Of a stretch of DNA of 64,000 bases, positions 19,803 through 28,681 are shown piece after piece. The notes below the pieces were generated by a model. It was not told where the DNA came from, searched no databases, and saw nothing but the letters and a program-made list of their open reading frames with translations. Both the position numbers and the translations under genes were made by a program. Location: assembly GCF_024753285.1 (NCBI RefSeq), contig NZ_JANUGW010000003.1, positions 124,001 through 188,000 of the forward strand, written 5' to 3'. The DNA comes from Massilia pinisoli. GTDB lineage: Bacteria; Pseudomonadota; Gammaproteobacteria; Burkholderiales; Burkholderiaceae_D. How positions within the stretch are numbered: position 1 is the stretch's first letter; each line of letters opens with the position of its first letter.

Positions 19803-20117
19803 ATGGATAAGATTCGTAAAAACGACGAAGTCATCGTTCTGGCCGGTAAAGACAAGGGCAAGCGCGGTGTCGTTCAGCAGCGAGTAGATGCTGAGCACGT
19901 CATCGTTGAAGGCGTTAACGTGGCCAAGAAGGCCGTCAAGCCGAACCCGATGACCGGCGTAACTGGTGGTATCGTCGACAAGACCATGCCGATTCACGTG
20001 TCGAACGTCGCGCTGTTCAATGCAGCGACCGGCAAGGCTGATCGCGTTGGCTTCAAAGATGTGGATGGTAAAAAAGTCCGCGTCTTCAAGTCGAACGGCG
20101 AAGTAGTGAAAGGGTAA
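19803..20117 (+). CDS. rplX: 50S ribosomal protein L24
   Basis: A 104-residue KOW-domain assembly initiator ([17 protein letters not shown]). The ribosome site gggag precedes the ATG. It is followed six bases later by rplE. Confidence 0.98.
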   Translation: MDKIRKNDEVIVLAGKDKGKRGVVQQRVDAEHVIVEGVNVAKKAVKPNPMTGVTGGIVDKTMPIHVSNVALFNAATGKADRVGFKDVDGKKVRVFKSNGEVVKG

Positions 20118-20123
20118 TTAGAA

Positions 20124-20663
20124 ATGGCCCGTCTCCAACAACTGTACAAAGACAAAGTCGTTGCCGAACTGACCGATAAATTCGGTTACAAGTCGGTGAT
20201 GGAAGTGCCGCGCCTGACCAAGATCACCCTGAACATGGGTCTGTCGGAAGCCGTCGCGGACAAGAAGATCATCGAGCACGCAACTGGCGACCTGACGAAG
20301 ATCGCCGGTCAGAAGCCGGTCGTGACGAAAGCTCGCAAGGCAATCGCAGGTTTCAAGATCCGCGAAGGCTACCCGATCGGCACGATGGTGACCCTGCGCG
20401 GCGCCCGCATGTACGAATTCCTGGATCGCTTCATCACCGTGGCTCTGCCGCGCGTGCGTGACTTCCGTGGCGTCAGCGGCAAATCGTTCGACGGTCGCGG
20501 CAACTACAACATCGGCGTCAAAGAGCAGATCATCTTCCCGGAAATCGATTACGACAAGATCGATGCGCTGCGTGGCATGAACATCTCGATCACCACGACC
20601 GCTAAGACCGACGAAGAAGCCAAAGCGCTGCTCGCCGCATTCAAATTCCCGTTCCGGAACTAA
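20124..20663 (+). CDS. rplE: 50S ribosomal protein L5
   Basis: A 179-residue 5S rRNA-binding protein of the central protuberance. [15 protein letters not shown] and the C-terminal [20 protein letters not shown] are typical. Confidence 0.98.
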   Translation: MARLQQLYKDKVVAELTDKFGYKSVMEVPRLTKITLNMGLSEAVADKKIIEHATGDLTKIAGQKPVVTKARKAIAGFKIREGYPIGTMVTLRGARMYEFLDRFITVALPRVRDFRGVSGKSFDGRGNYNIGVKEQIIFPEIDYDKIDALRGMNISITTTAKTDEEAKALLAAFKFPFRN

Positions 20664-20667
20664 GAAC

Positions 20668-20973
20668 ATGGCAAAACTTGCACTGATTAACCGCGAACAG
20701 AAGCGTGCAGACCTGGTGGAGAAATTCGCCGCAAAGCGTGCCGCTCTGAAAGCAATCATCGACGACCAGTCGAAGACCGAAGAAGAGCGTTACGAAGCAC
20801 GCCTGAAACTGCAGGCACTGCCGCGTAACTCGGCCCCGTCGCGCCAGCGTAACCGCTGCGCCATCACCGGCCGTCCGCGTGGCACTTTCCGTAAATTCGG
20901 TCTGGCCCGTACCAAACTCCGCGAATTCGCCATGAAAGGCGAAATCCCGGGTATGACCAAAGCTAGCTGGTAA
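20668..20973 (+). CDS. rpsN: 30S ribosomal protein S14 (zinc-free form)
   Basis: A 101-residue long form of S14, with [13 protein letters not shown] and the [14 protein letters not shown] segment. The CxxC pairs of the zinc-binding short form are absent, so this is the C-minus type common in proteobacteria. Confidence 0.98.
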   Translation: MAKLALINREQKRADLVEKFAAKRAALKAIIDDQSKTEEERYEARLKLQALPRNSAPSRQRNRCAITGRPRGTFRKFGLARTKLREFAMKGEIPGMTKASW

Positions 20974-20987
20974 TAGGAGAATAAGCA

Positions 20988-21383
20988 ATGAGTATGAGCG
21001 ATCCTATCGCCGATATGCTGACCCGTATTCGCAACGCGCAAGGCGTGCAGAAGACCACCGTCGAAATGCCGTCGTCGAAGCTGAAGGTTGCGATTGCCAA
21101 CGTCCTGAAGGACGAGGGTTACATTGAAGATTACGCCGTGTCCACCGAAGGTGGCAAGGCTGAACTGAAAATCGGTTTGAAGTACTACGTCGGCCGTCCG
21201 GTTATCGAGCGCATCGAGCGCGTCTCCCGTCCTGGCCTGCGCATCTACAAGGGCAAAGACGAGATCCCTCAGGTCATGAACGGCCTGGGCGTGGCGATCG
21301 TCTCGACCCCGAAGGGTGTGATGACCGACCGCAAAGCACGCGCTACCGGTGTCGGTGGCGAAGTGATTTGCTACGTGGCTTAA
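20988..21383 (+). CDS. rpsH: 30S ribosomal protein S8
   Basis: A 131-residue 16S rRNA-binding protein. The N terminus [16 protein letters not shown] matches E. coli S8 and supports the first of two close ATGs. In E. coli S8 represses spc translation by binding the rplE region; whether the site is kept here was not tested. Confidence 0.98.
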   Translation: MSMSDPIADMLTRIRNAQGVQKTTVEMPSSKLKVAIANVLKDEGYIEDYAVSTEGGKAELKIGLKYYVGRPVIERIERVSRPGLRIYKGKDEIPQVMNGLGVAIVSTPKGVMTDRKARATGVGGEVICYVA

Positions 21384-21393
21384 GGAGTAGACG

Positions 21394-21927
21394 ATGTCTC
21401 GAGTAGCTAAGATGCCAATCGCCGTCCCGGCCGGTACCGATGTCGCGATCAACGCGTCGTCGATCACCGTCAAGGGCCCGCTGGGCACCCTGACCCAGCC
21501 GCTGAACGGCCTGGTCAAAGTAGAAAACAACAACGGCACGCTGTCGTTCGACGTGATCGACGATTCCCGCGAATCGAACGCCATGTCGGGCACCCTGCGT
21601 GCACTGGTGAACAACATGGTGACCGGTGTCACCAAAGGTTTCGAAAAGCGCCTGACCCTGGTCGGCGTGGGTTACAAGGCTGCCGTCCAAGGCAACGCCC
21701 TGAACCTGTCGCTGGGCTTCTCGCACCCTGTGCTGCACGCGATGCCGGAAGGCGTCACCGCAGCAACCCCGACCCCGACCGAGATCCTGATCAAGGGTAT
21801 CGACCGTCAAAAGGTCGGCCAGGTTGCCGCAGAAGTGCGTGCTTACCGCTCGCCTGAGCCGTACAAAGGCAAGGGTGTCCGTTATGCGGACGAAGTGGTG
21901 AAGCTTAAAGAAACCAAGAAGAAATAA
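21394..21927 (+). CDS. rplF: 50S ribosomal protein L6
   Basis: A 177-residue protein with two similar halves near the GTPase-associated centre. The C-terminal rRNA-binding [17 protein letters not shown] stretch is intact. Confidence 0.98.
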   Translation: MSRVAKMPIAVPAGTDVAINASSITVKGPLGTLTQPLNGLVKVENNNGTLSFDVIDDSRESNAMSGTLRALVNNMVTGVTKGFEKRLTLVGVGYKAAVQGNALNLSLGFSHPVLHAMPEGVTAATPTPTEILIKGIDRQKVGQVAAEVRAYRSPEPYKGKGVRYADEVVKLKETKKK

Positions 21928-21939
21928 TCGGAGCTGACG

Positions 21940-22302
21940 ATGGACAAGAAAGAATCGCGTCTGCGTCGCGGACGCCAAACCCGCATCAAGATCGCGCAGC
22001 TGGGCGTGAACCGCCTGTCGGTGCATCGCACCAACCTGCACATCTATGCGAACCTGATCAGCCCGGATGCGAAGGTCCTGGTTTCGGCTTCGACGCTGGA
22101 AGCAGAAGTGCGCGCCGAACTGGCTGGCAAGACCGGCGTGGGCGGCAACGTCGCCGCCGCTGCCCTGGTTGGCAAGCGCGTCGCAGAAAAAGCACTGAAA
22201 GCAGGGATCACCGAAGTCGCATTCGACCGTTCGGGTTTCCGTTACCACGGCCGTGTGAAGGCGCTGGCAGAAGCCGCGCGCGAAGCTGGTCTGAAGTTCT
22301 AA
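21940..22302 (+). CDS. rplR: 50S ribosomal protein L18
   Basis: A 120-residue 5S rRNA-binding protein. It has the basic N terminus ([15 protein letters not shown]) and the C-terminal [23 protein letters not shown] signature, both in their usual places. Confidence 0.97.
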   Translation: MDKKESRLRRGRQTRIKIAQLGVNRLSVHRTNLHIYANLISPDAKVLVSASTLEAEVRAELAGKTGVGGNVAAAALVGKRVAEKALKAGITEVAFDRSGFRYHGRVKALAEAAREAGLKF

Positions 22303-22314
22303 GGAAGAATCGTC

Positions 22315-22833
22315 ATGGCAAAAATGCAAGCGAAAATGGCAAGCGACAAGCCGGATGATGGCATGCGCGAGAAGATGATCGCGATCAACCGCGTCACCAA
22401 GGTGGTGAAGGGTGGTCGTATCATGGGTTTTGCAGCGCTGACCGTTGTCGGTGACGGCGATGGCCGCATCGGCATGGGCAAAGGCAAGTCGAAGGAAGTT
22501 CCGGTCGGCGTGCAGAAAGCGATGGAAGAAGCCCGCCGCAACCTGATCAAGGTGCCCCTCAAGAACGGCACGCTGCAGCACAGCGTCACCGGCCGCCACG
22601 GCGCGTCGTACGTGATGATGTCGCCGGCCAAGCCGGGTACCGGCGTGATCGCAGGCGGCGCAATGCGCGCAATCTTCGAAGTCATGGGCGTGACCGACGT
22701 CGTCGCCAAGTCGACCGGTTCGTCGAACCCGTACAACCTGGTTCGCGCGACCCTCGACGGTCTGGCAAAAATGAGCACTCCGGCCGACATCGCTGCCAAG
22801 CGCGGCAAGTCGGTGGAAGAGATCCTGGGTTAA
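22315..22833 (+). CDS. rpsE: 30S ribosomal protein S5
   Basis: A 172-residue decoding-fidelity protein at the mRNA entry channel. The double-stranded RNA-binding N half ([16 protein letters not shown]) and the [17 protein letters not shown] segment are typical. No insertion is seen in the spectinomycin loop (around VTKVVKGG). Confidence 0.98.
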   Translation: MAKMQAKMASDKPDDGMREKMIAINRVTKVVKGGRIMGFAALTVVGDGDGRIGMGKGKSKEVPVGVQKAMEEARRNLIKVPLKNGTLQHSVTGRHGASYVMMSPAKPGTGVIAGGAMRAIFEVMGVTDVVAKSTGSSNPYNLVRATLDGLAKMSTPADIAAKRGKSVEEILG

Positions 22834-22844
22834 GGGGAACAACT

Positions 22845-23024
22845 ATGGCAAACACCATCAAAGTCAAGCTGGTCAAAGGCCTGATCGGTACCCGCCAGGA
22901 TCACCGCGCCACCGTGCGCGGTCTGGGTCTGCGTCGTGTCAACTCGGTTTCCGAGCTGCAGGACACCCCGGCGATCCGCGGCATGATCAACAAGGTCAAC
23001 TACCTCGTGAAAATTGTCGACTAA
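22845..23024 (+). CDS. rpmD: 50S ribosomal protein L30
   Basis: A small gene of 59 codons in the gap between rpsE and rplO. The protein starts [16 protein letters not shown] and ends [11 protein letters not shown], the standard L30 layout. The ribosome site aaggggaa is 8 bases upstream. It restores the normal rpsE-rpmD-rplO order. Confidence 0.95.
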   Translation: MANTIKVKLVKGLIGTRQDHRATVRGLGLRRVNSVSELQDTPAIRGMINKVNYLVKIVD

Positions 23025-23051
23025 GCTTCGGCTTGGTCAACGGAGAAAATA

Positions 23052-23483
23052 ATGCAACTCAATACCATCCAACCCGCTGAAGGCGCGAAACACGCCAAGC
23101 GCCGCGTCGGTCGCGGTATCGGCTCGGGCCTGGGCAAGACCGCCGGCCGCGGCCACAAGGGTCAGAAATCGCGTTCGGGCGGCTTCCACAAAGTCGGCTT
23201 CGAAGGCGGTCAGATGCCTCTGCAGCGCCGTCTGCCGAAGCGCGGCTTCAAGTCGCTGAACGCTACGTTCAAGGCTGAAGTGCGTCTGTCGGACCTGAAC
23301 AACCTGGCCGTCGCCGATGTCGATGTCCTGGTGCTCAAGCAAGCCGGCGTGCTGCCGGTCGTCGCTCGTGACGTGCGCGTGATCCTGTCGGGCGAAATCA
23401 CCAAAGCGGTGAACCTGAAAGGCATCAAGGCGACCGCTGGCGCGAAGGCAGCGATCGAAGCAGCTGGCGGTTCGGTCGCCTAA
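23052..23483 (+). CDS. rplO: 50S ribosomal protein L15
   Basis: A 143-residue late-assembly protein. The Gly/Arg-rich N-terminal extension ([20 protein letters not shown]) threads into 23S rRNA, followed by the globular C-terminal half. It precedes secY as usual. Confidence 0.98.
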   Translation: MQLNTIQPAEGAKHAKRRVGRGIGSGLGKTAGRGHKGQKSRSGGFHKVGFEGGQMPLQRRLPKRGFKSLNATFKAEVRLSDLNNLAVADVDVLVLKQAGVLPVVARDVRVILSGEITKAVNLKGIKATAGAKAAIEAAGGSVA

Positions 23484-23512
23484 ACGCGACCGCTGCCTGA
23501 TCGGAGCAAAAA

Positions 23513-24847
23513 TTGGCGACTAATTCACAACTTGGTAAAAGTGCTGCTTCCGGCTTCCCCTGGGGCCGGTTGTGGTTCTTGCTTGGCGCGTTGGTCGTGT
23601 ACCGTATCGGTGCTCACATCCCGGTCCCCGGGATTGACCCGATCGCCATGGCCCAGCTGTTCAAGCAGAACGAGGGTGGCATCCTGGGCATGTTCAACAT
23701 GTTCTCGGGCGGCGCCTTGTCCCGCTTTGCCGTGTTCGCTCTTGGCATCACGCCTTACATTTCGGCTTCGATCATCATGCAGCTGGTGTCGATCGTCTCG
23801 CCGCAGATGGAGGCACTGAAGAAAGAGGGCGAGTCCGGCCGCCGCAAGATCACCCAGTACACCCGTTACTTCACGGTCGTGCTGGCTCTGTTCCAGGCGT
23901 TCGGCATCGCCGTCGCGCTCGAGGCGCAGCCTGGCCTCGTGCTCGACCCGGGCATGGGCTTCCGCCTCGTGACCGTCGTGACCCTGCTGACCGGCACCAT
24001 GTTCCTCATGTGGCTGGGCGAGCAGATCACGGAGCGTGGTCTTGGCAACGGTATCTCGATCATCATTTTTGCCGGTATCGCAGCTGGTCTGCCGAACGCA
24101 CTGGGTAGTCTGTTCACCCTCGTGTCGAACGGTTCGATCGGCAGCTTCTCCGCGATCATCATCGTGATTCTGGTAGCCCTGGTGACTTACGCTGTCGTGT
24201 TCGTCGAACGCGGTCAGCGCAAGATCCTGGTGAATTACGCGAAACGCCAGGTCGGTAACAAGATCTATGGTGGCCAGACGAGCCACCTGCCGCTGAAGCT
24301 GAATATGGCTGGTGTGATCCCGCCAATCTTCGCTTCGTCGATCATCATGTTCCCGGCCACGATCATCGACTGGTACACGCGTGGCAAGGACGTCACGAAC
24401 CCGTTCGTCGGGTTCCTGAAAGACTTGGCTGCCTCGCTGAGCCCAGGCGAACCGATCCACGCGTTGCTGTATGCGGTGGCCATCGTGTTCTTCTGCTTCT
24501 TCTACACGGCGCTGGTATTCAACAGCAAGGAAACGGCGGACAACTTGAAGAAGAGCGGCGCGTTTGTTCCGGGCATCCGTCCGGGCGAGCAGACTGCACG
24601 CTACATCGACAAGATCCTGATGCGCCTGACCCTGGCCGGTGCGGTCTATATCACGCTGGTATGCCTGGTGCCGGAGTTCTTCCAGAGCCAGTGGAAAGTG
24701 CCTTTCTACTTCGGCGGAACCTCGCTCCTGATCATCGTGGTCGTCACGATGGATTTCATGGCGCAGGTGCAGAACTACGTCATGTCGCAGCAATATGAAT
24801 CACTGCTGCGCAAGGCTAATTTCAAGGGCGGTATCCCGTCGCGTTAA
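23513..24847 (+). CDS. secY: SecY, central subunit of the Sec translocase
   Basis: A 444-residue inner-membrane protein with ten hydrophobic helices that forms the protein-conducting channel with SecE and SecG. Signature stretches include [17 protein letters not shown] (plug/TM2) and the cytosolic loops near [14 protein letters not shown]. The start is TTG at 23513, with ggagc upstream. The first in-frame ATG is about residue 46 and would delete TM1, so the TTG start is well supported. Confidence 0.97.
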   Translation: MATNSQLGKSAASGFPWGRLWFLLGALVVYRIGAHIPVPGIDPIAMAQLFKQNEGGILGMFNMFSGGALSRFAVFALGITPYISASIIMQLVSIVSPQMEALKKEGESGRRKITQYTRYFTVVLALFQAFGIAVALEAQPGLVLDPGMGFRLVTVVTLLTGTMFLMWLGEQITERGLGNGISIIIFAGIAAGLPNALGSLFTLVSNGSIGSFSAIIIVILVALVTYAVVFVERGQRKILVNYAKRQVGNKIYGGQTSHLPLKLNMAGVIPPIFASSIIMFPATIIDWYTRGKDVTNPFVGFLKDLAASLSPGEPIHALLYAVAIVFFCFFYTALVFNSKETADNLKKSGAFVPGIRPGEQTARYIDKILMRLTLAGAVYITLVCLVPEFFQSQWKVPFYFGGTSLLIIVVVTMDFMAQVQNYVMSQQYESLLRKANFKGGIPSR

Positions 24848-24879
24848 GCGGCTGGCGTCCCCAGGAGTGAAGAGACCGA

Positions 24880-25098
24880 ATGGCAAAAGACGACGTCATC
24901 CAAATGCAAGGGGAGATTCTGGAGAATCTCCCGAACGCGACCTTTCGCGTGAAGCTGGAAAACGGGCACGTGGTGCTTGGACATATCTCGGGTAAAATGC
25001 GAATGAATTACATCCGCATTCTTCCGGGTGACAAGGTAACGGTGGAACTGACCCCTTACGACTTGTCCCGGGCCCGCATCGTGTTCCGCACCAAGTAA
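24880..25098 (+). CDS. infA: translation initiation factor IF-1
   Basis: A 72-residue OB-fold factor that blocks the A site during initiation. [20 protein letters not shown] and the [17 protein letters not shown] stretch are diagnostic. Its position between secY and rpmJ is the normal arrangement in betaproteobacteria. Confidence 0.98.
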   Translation: MAKDDVIQMQGEILENLPNATFRVKLENGHVVLGHISGKMRMNYIRILPGDKVTVELTPYDLSRARIVFRTK

Positions 25099-25137
25099 AA
25101 ACTAATCAAGTTATCGAATCTGGAAGAGAGTGCAAAA

Positions 25138-25251
25138 ATGAAAGTTAACGCTTCAGTCAAGCGGATCTGCCGCAACTGCAAGATCATCAAGCGCAAGGGC
25201 GTGGTCCGTGTGATCTGCGTCGAGCCGCGTCACAAGCAGCGTCAAGGTTAA
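25138..25251 (+). CDS. rpmJ: 50S ribosomal protein L36 (zinc-binding form)
   Basis: A 37-codon gene between infA and rpsM. The protein [16 protein letters not shown]... has the zinc-ribbon ligands Cys11, Cys14, Cys27 and His32, so it is the zinc-dependent type. A ribosome site ggaagag lies upstream. Confidence 0.96.
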   Translation: MKVNASVKRICRNCKIIKRKGVVRVICVEPRHKQRQG

Positions 25252-25267
25252 TTTCGAGGAATAACGA

Positions 25268-25633
25268 ATGGCACGTATTGCAGGGGTCAACGTCCCCAAT
25301 CATCAGCACACCGTCATCGGCCTGACGGCAATCTATGGCATCGGCCGTACCCGCTCGAAGCAGATCTGCGAATCGACCGGCGTCGCGACGAACAAGAAGG
25401 TCAAGGACCTGGACGACAACGAACTGGAAAAGCTGCGTGATGCAGTCGGCAAGTTCGTCGTCGAGGGCGACCTGCGCCGTGAGCTGTCCATGAGCATCAA
25501 GCGTCTGATGGACCTGGGCTGCTACCGTGGTATGCGTCACCGCAAGGGCCTGCCGGTCCGCGGCCAGCGCACCCGTACGAATGCACGTACCCGCAAGGGC
25601 CCGCGCAAGGCAGCTCAATCGCTCAAGAAATAA
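25268..25633 (+). CDS. rpsM: 30S ribosomal protein S13
   Basis: A 121-residue 30S head protein that contacts the 50S subunit. It starts [14 protein letters not shown] and has the [18 protein letters not shown]-terminal tail that reaches the P-site tRNA. Confidence 0.98.
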   Translation: MARIAGVNVPNHQHTVIGLTAIYGIGRTRSKQICESTGVATNKKVKDLDDNELEKLRDAVGKFVVEGDLRRELSMSIKRLMDLGCYRGMRHRKGLPVRGQRTRTNARTRKGPRKAAQSLKK

Positions 25634-25647
25634 TCTAGGAACTGACC

Positions 25648-26052
25648 ATGGCTAAGCAACAAAGCTCGGCGGCTGCAGCCCGCATCCGCAAGAAAGTCAA
25701 GAAGAACGTCGCGGAAGGCATCGCACACGTCCACGCATCGTTCAACAACACCATCATCACGATCACCGATCGCCAGGGCAATGCCCTGTCGTGGGCGACG
25801 TCCGGCGGCGCAGGCTTCAAGGGTTCGCGTAAATCGACCCCGTTCGCGGCGCAGGTCGCAGCCGAAGCAGCTGGCAAGGTTGCTCAGGAATACGGCGTGA
25901 AGAACCTGGAAGTGCGCATCAAGGGCCCGGGCCCGGGCCGCGAGTCGGCTGTGCGCGCGCTGAACAACCTGGGTATCAAGATCACCGAGATCCAGGACGT
26001 GACGCCGGTGCCGCACAACGGCTGCCGTCCGCCGAAGCGTCGTCGTATCTAA
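25648..26052 (+). CDS. rpsK: 30S ribosomal protein S11
   Basis: A 134-residue platform protein. It has [18 protein letters not shown] and the conserved tail [18 protein letters not shown] 236-base gap follows, so rpsD may be separately controlled. Confidence 0.98.
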   Translation: MAKQQSSAAAARIRKKVKKNVAEGIAHVHASFNNTIITITDRQGNALSWATSGGAGFKGSRKSTPFAAQVAAEAAGKVAQEYGVKNLEVRIKGPGPGRESAVRALNNLGIKITEIQDVTPVPHNGCRPPKRRRI

Positions 26053-26122
26053 TCTGCATCGGGCGGTTCGCCGCCTGTCGCAGTGCCGATACGCCACGCC
26101 GTGGTGTGTCAAGAATCGCCGG

Positions 26123-26150
26123 TGCAGTTAACCCAGAAATGGGTTATACT
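26123..26150 (+). promoter_or_regulatory. promoter candidate upstream of rpsD with overlapping hairpin
   Basis: TGCAGT at 26123-26128, 16 bases, then TATACT at 26145-26150. The sequence closely parallels the rpsJ promoter (GTGCAGTT, then TTATACTGCC). A 7-bp palindrome with a GAAA tetraloop (26129-26135 with 26140-26146) overlaps the upstream edge of the -10, so a protein operator is possible. Confidence 0.5.
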
Positions 26151-26288
26151 GCCCGGCTATTGTCGCCTCGGGCCGTCCGGCCATGAGGTTTTTGTAAGCC
26201 ACGTCCGGTCTCATCGAAGAACTGGACTAGCGCCTGTTGCAGCCTGGCTGCATCCGGGGCGTGATCATTCAAACAAAGGAAGTTTAAC

Positions 26289-26912
26289 GTGGCACGTTAT
26301 ATCGGACCTAAAGCAAAACTGTCGCGCCGTGAAGGCACCGACCTGTTCCTGAAGAGCGCACGCCGCTCGCTCGACTCCAAGTGCAAACTGGACGTCAAAC
26401 CTGGCCAGCACGGCGTCAAGTCGGGCCAGCGTACGTCGGACTACGGCAACCAGCTGCGTGAAAAGCAGAAGGTCAAGCGTATCTACGGCGTGCTGGAGCG
26501 TCAGTTCCGCCGCTACTTCGCCGAAGCGTCGCGCCGCAAGGGCAACACCGGTGAGACCCTGCTGAAGCTGCTGGAATCGCGCCTGGACAACGTCGTCTAC
26601 CGCATGGGCTTCGGCTCGACCCGCGCCGAAGCGCGTCAGCTGGTCAGCCACAAGGCGCTGACCGTGAACGGCAACGTCGTGAACATCGCTTCGTACCAGG
26701 TCAAGACCGGCGACGTCGTCGCTGTCCGCGAAAAGGCCAAGAAGCAGACCCGTATCGTCGAAGCGCTGTCGCTGGCCGAGCAGGTTGGTTTCCCGAGCTG
26801 GGTGTCGGTCGACGCCAAGAAAATGGAAGCAACCTTCCGCGCTTACCCGGAGCGTAACGAGATCGCTGCCGACGTCAACGAAGCACTGATCGTCGAACTG
26901 TACTCGCGTTAA
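26289..26912 (+). CDS. rpsD: 30S ribosomal protein S4
   Basis: A 207-residue 16S rRNA-binding assembly protein and rho-like antiterminator. It starts at GTG 26289 after aaaggaag, giving [16 protein letters not shown]. The C-terminal S4 domain ([14 protein letters not shown] ... [13 protein letters not shown]) is intact. The four-Cys zinc site of some bacterial S4 proteins is missing. In E. coli S4 represses the alpha operon; the long leader here would be the place to look. Confidence 0.97.
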   Translation: MARYIGPKAKLSRREGTDLFLKSARRSLDSKCKLDVKPGQHGVKSGQRTSDYGNQLREKQKVKRIYGVLERQFRRYFAEASRRKGNTGETLLKLLESRLDNVVYRMGFGSTRAEARQLVSHKALTVNGNVVNIASYQVKTGDVVAVREKAKKQTRIVEALSLAEQVGFPSWVSVDAKKMEATFRAYPERNEIAADVNEALIVELYSR

Positions 26913-26914
26913 TC

Positions 26915-26942
26915 GATAAAAGCGCCCTCGGGCGCTTTTATC
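26915..26942 (+). terminator. terminator after rpsD
   Basis: A perfect 12-bp stem (26915-26926 with 26931-26942) and CTCG loop, including AAAA/TTTT at the base. It starts two bases after the rpsD stop codon, so rpoA expression needs read-through or a promoter in the following 109 bases. Confidence 0.75.
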
Positions 26943-27051
26943 CGCATTACCGGATTCGCTTTGCCGCCTGCTCCCAGAAGCAGGCGTTTCCACTACTGAT
27001 GCCATCAGCCTTATCGGTGTAACGAGCCGAGGGTATTGAAAAGGACATTCC

Positions 27052-28029
27052 ATGCAAAATAGTTTGTTGAAGCCACGTATCATCGACGTCGAAACCCTCG
27101 GCGCCGGCCACGCGAAAGTCGTGATGGAGCCGTTCGAACGTGGTTATGGCCACACGCTGGGCAACGCGCTGCGCCGCGTGCTGCTGTCGTCGATGATCGG
27201 CTACGCGCCGACCGAAGTGACGATCGCCGGCGTCGTGCACGAGTACTCGTCGCTGGACGGTGTGCAGGAAGACGTCGTCGACCTGCTGCTGAACCTGAAG
27301 GGCGTCGTGTTCAAAGTGCACAACCGTGACTCCGTGACGCTGACCCTGAAGAAGGAAGGCGAAGGCCCGGTCCTGGCATCCGACATCGACCTGCCGCATG
27401 ACGTGGAACTGATCAATCCGGACCACGTGATCGCCCACCTGACGGCCGGCGGCAAGCTGGACATGCAGATCAAGGTCGAAAAAGGCCGCGGCTATGTGCC
27501 GGGTAACGTGCGCCGCCTGTCGGAAGACACGAACAAGACCATCGGCCGCATCATCCTGGACGCATCGTTCTCGCCGGTCCGTCGCGTGTCGTACGCCGTG
27601 GAATCGGCCCGTGTCGAACAGCGTACCGACCTGGACAAGCTGATCATCAACATCGAGACCAACGGCGTCATCACGCCGGAAGAAGCGATCCGCCAGTCGG
27701 CCCGCGTCCTCGTCGACCAGCTGAACGTGTTCGCCGCCCTGGAAGGCACGGAAGCCGCTGCGGAAGCCCCGTCGCGCGCACCGCTGGTCGATCCGATCCT
27801 GCTGCGTCCGGTGGACGACCTGGAACTGACCGTCCGTTCGGCAAACTGCCTGAAGGCCGAGAACATCTACTACATCGGCGACCTGATCCAGCGTTCGGAA
27901 AACGAGCTGCTGAAGACGCCGAACCTGGGCCGCAAGTCGCTGAACGAGATCAAGGAAGTCCTGGCTTCCCGTGGTCTGACCCTGGGCATGAAGCTGGAAA
28001 ACTGGCCGCCCGCAGGTCTGGAGAAGTAA
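27052..28029 (+). CDS. rpoA: RNA polymerase alpha subunit
   Basis: A 325-residue protein. The N-terminal dimerisation domain (about 1-230: [20 protein letters not shown]) is joined by a flexible Glu/Ala linker to the C-terminal domain (about 250-325: [33 protein letters not shown]), which binds UP elements and activators. The ribosome site aaaagga precedes the ATG. Confidence 0.98.
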   Translation: MQNSLLKPRIIDVETLGAGHAKVVMEPFERGYGHTLGNALRRVLLSSMIGYAPTEVTIAGVVHEYSSLDGVQEDVVDLLLNLKGVVFKVHNRDSVTLTLKKEGEGPVLASDIDLPHDVELINPDHVIAHLTAGGKLDMQIKVEKGRGYVPGNVRRLSEDTNKTIGRIILDASFSPVRRVSYAVESARVEQRTDLDKLIINIETNGVITPEEAIRQSARVLVDQLNVFAALEGTEAAAEAPSRAPLVDPILLRPVDDLELTVRSANCLKAENIYYIGDLIQRSENELLKTPNLGRKSLNEIKEVLASRGLTLGMKLENWPPAGLEK

Positions 28030-28038
28030 TTGCATCAC

Positions 28039-28069
28039 CTGCCCGGGCAATGTTGCTCGGGCAGTTTTT
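28039..28069 (+). terminator. terminator-like hairpin between rpoA and rplQ
   Basis: A 12-bp stem (28039-28050 with 28053-28064, one wobble; the innermost pairs open to a larger loop) followed directly by TTTTT. It looks like a true intrinsic terminator, so rplQ may be attenuated relative to rpoA. Confidence 0.65.
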
Positions 28070-28146
28070 AACCTTGAACCGGTCCGCGGTCACGCGTGTG
28101 CGTGAACGATCGAAGAACTGGATGTAAAACATCGAAAGGAAATACC

Positions 28147-28542
28147 ATGCGTCACCGTCACGGCCTTCGCAAGCTGAACCGCACTTCGTCCCACCGTCTC
28201 GCCATGCTGCGCAACATGACCGTCTCGCTGCTGCGTCACGAAGCGATCAAGACCACCGTTCCGAAAGCCAAGGAACTGCGCAAAGTCGTCGAGCCGCTCA
28301 TCACCCTGGGCAAGAGCGACACGCTGGCCAACAAGCGTCTGGCATTCGCCCGCCTGCGCGACCGCGAAATCGTGCAGAAGCTGTTCGCCGAAATCGGCCC
28401 GCGCTACAACGCGCGTCCGGGCGGCTACATCCGCATCCTGAAGATGGGCTTCCGCGTTGGCGACAACGCACCGATGGCGTTCGTCGAACTGGTCGACCGT
28501 CCGGAAGTCTCGTCGGCTGACGAAGCACCGACCGCAGAGTAA
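28147..28542 (+). CDS. rplQ: 50S ribosomal protein L17
   Basis: A 131-residue tunnel-exit protein starting [17 protein letters not shown]. The open frame extends to 28096, but ATG 28147 has gaaagga upstream and matches the family start. The short acidic tail ([10 protein letters not shown]) is variable in the family. Last gene of the ribosomal block, closed by a strong terminator. Confidence 0.97.
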   Translation: MRHRHGLRKLNRTSSHRLAMLRNMTVSLLRHEAIKTTVPKAKELRKVVEPLITLGKSDTLANKRLAFARLRDREIVQKLFAEIGPRYNARPGGYIRILKMGFRVGDNAPMAFVELVDRPEVSSADEAPTAE

Positions 28543-28560
28543 TCGCGTGTTGTGTTCATG

Positions 28561-28589
28561 AAAACCAGGCCACGCGCCTGGTTTTTTTT
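28561..28589 (+). terminator. terminator after rplQ
   Basis: A 10-bp stem (28561-28570 with 28576-28585) running into eight Ts. It is the canonical end of the ribosomal cluster. Confidence 0.9.
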
Positions 28590-28681
28590 CGTCTGCGCGG
28601 CCCAACGGTGGCAAGGTCATGCCGTGCAGCAGAGCCGGACCCGGTGTACCATCATGATGCGTTGAACCAATCTCTCGATCC

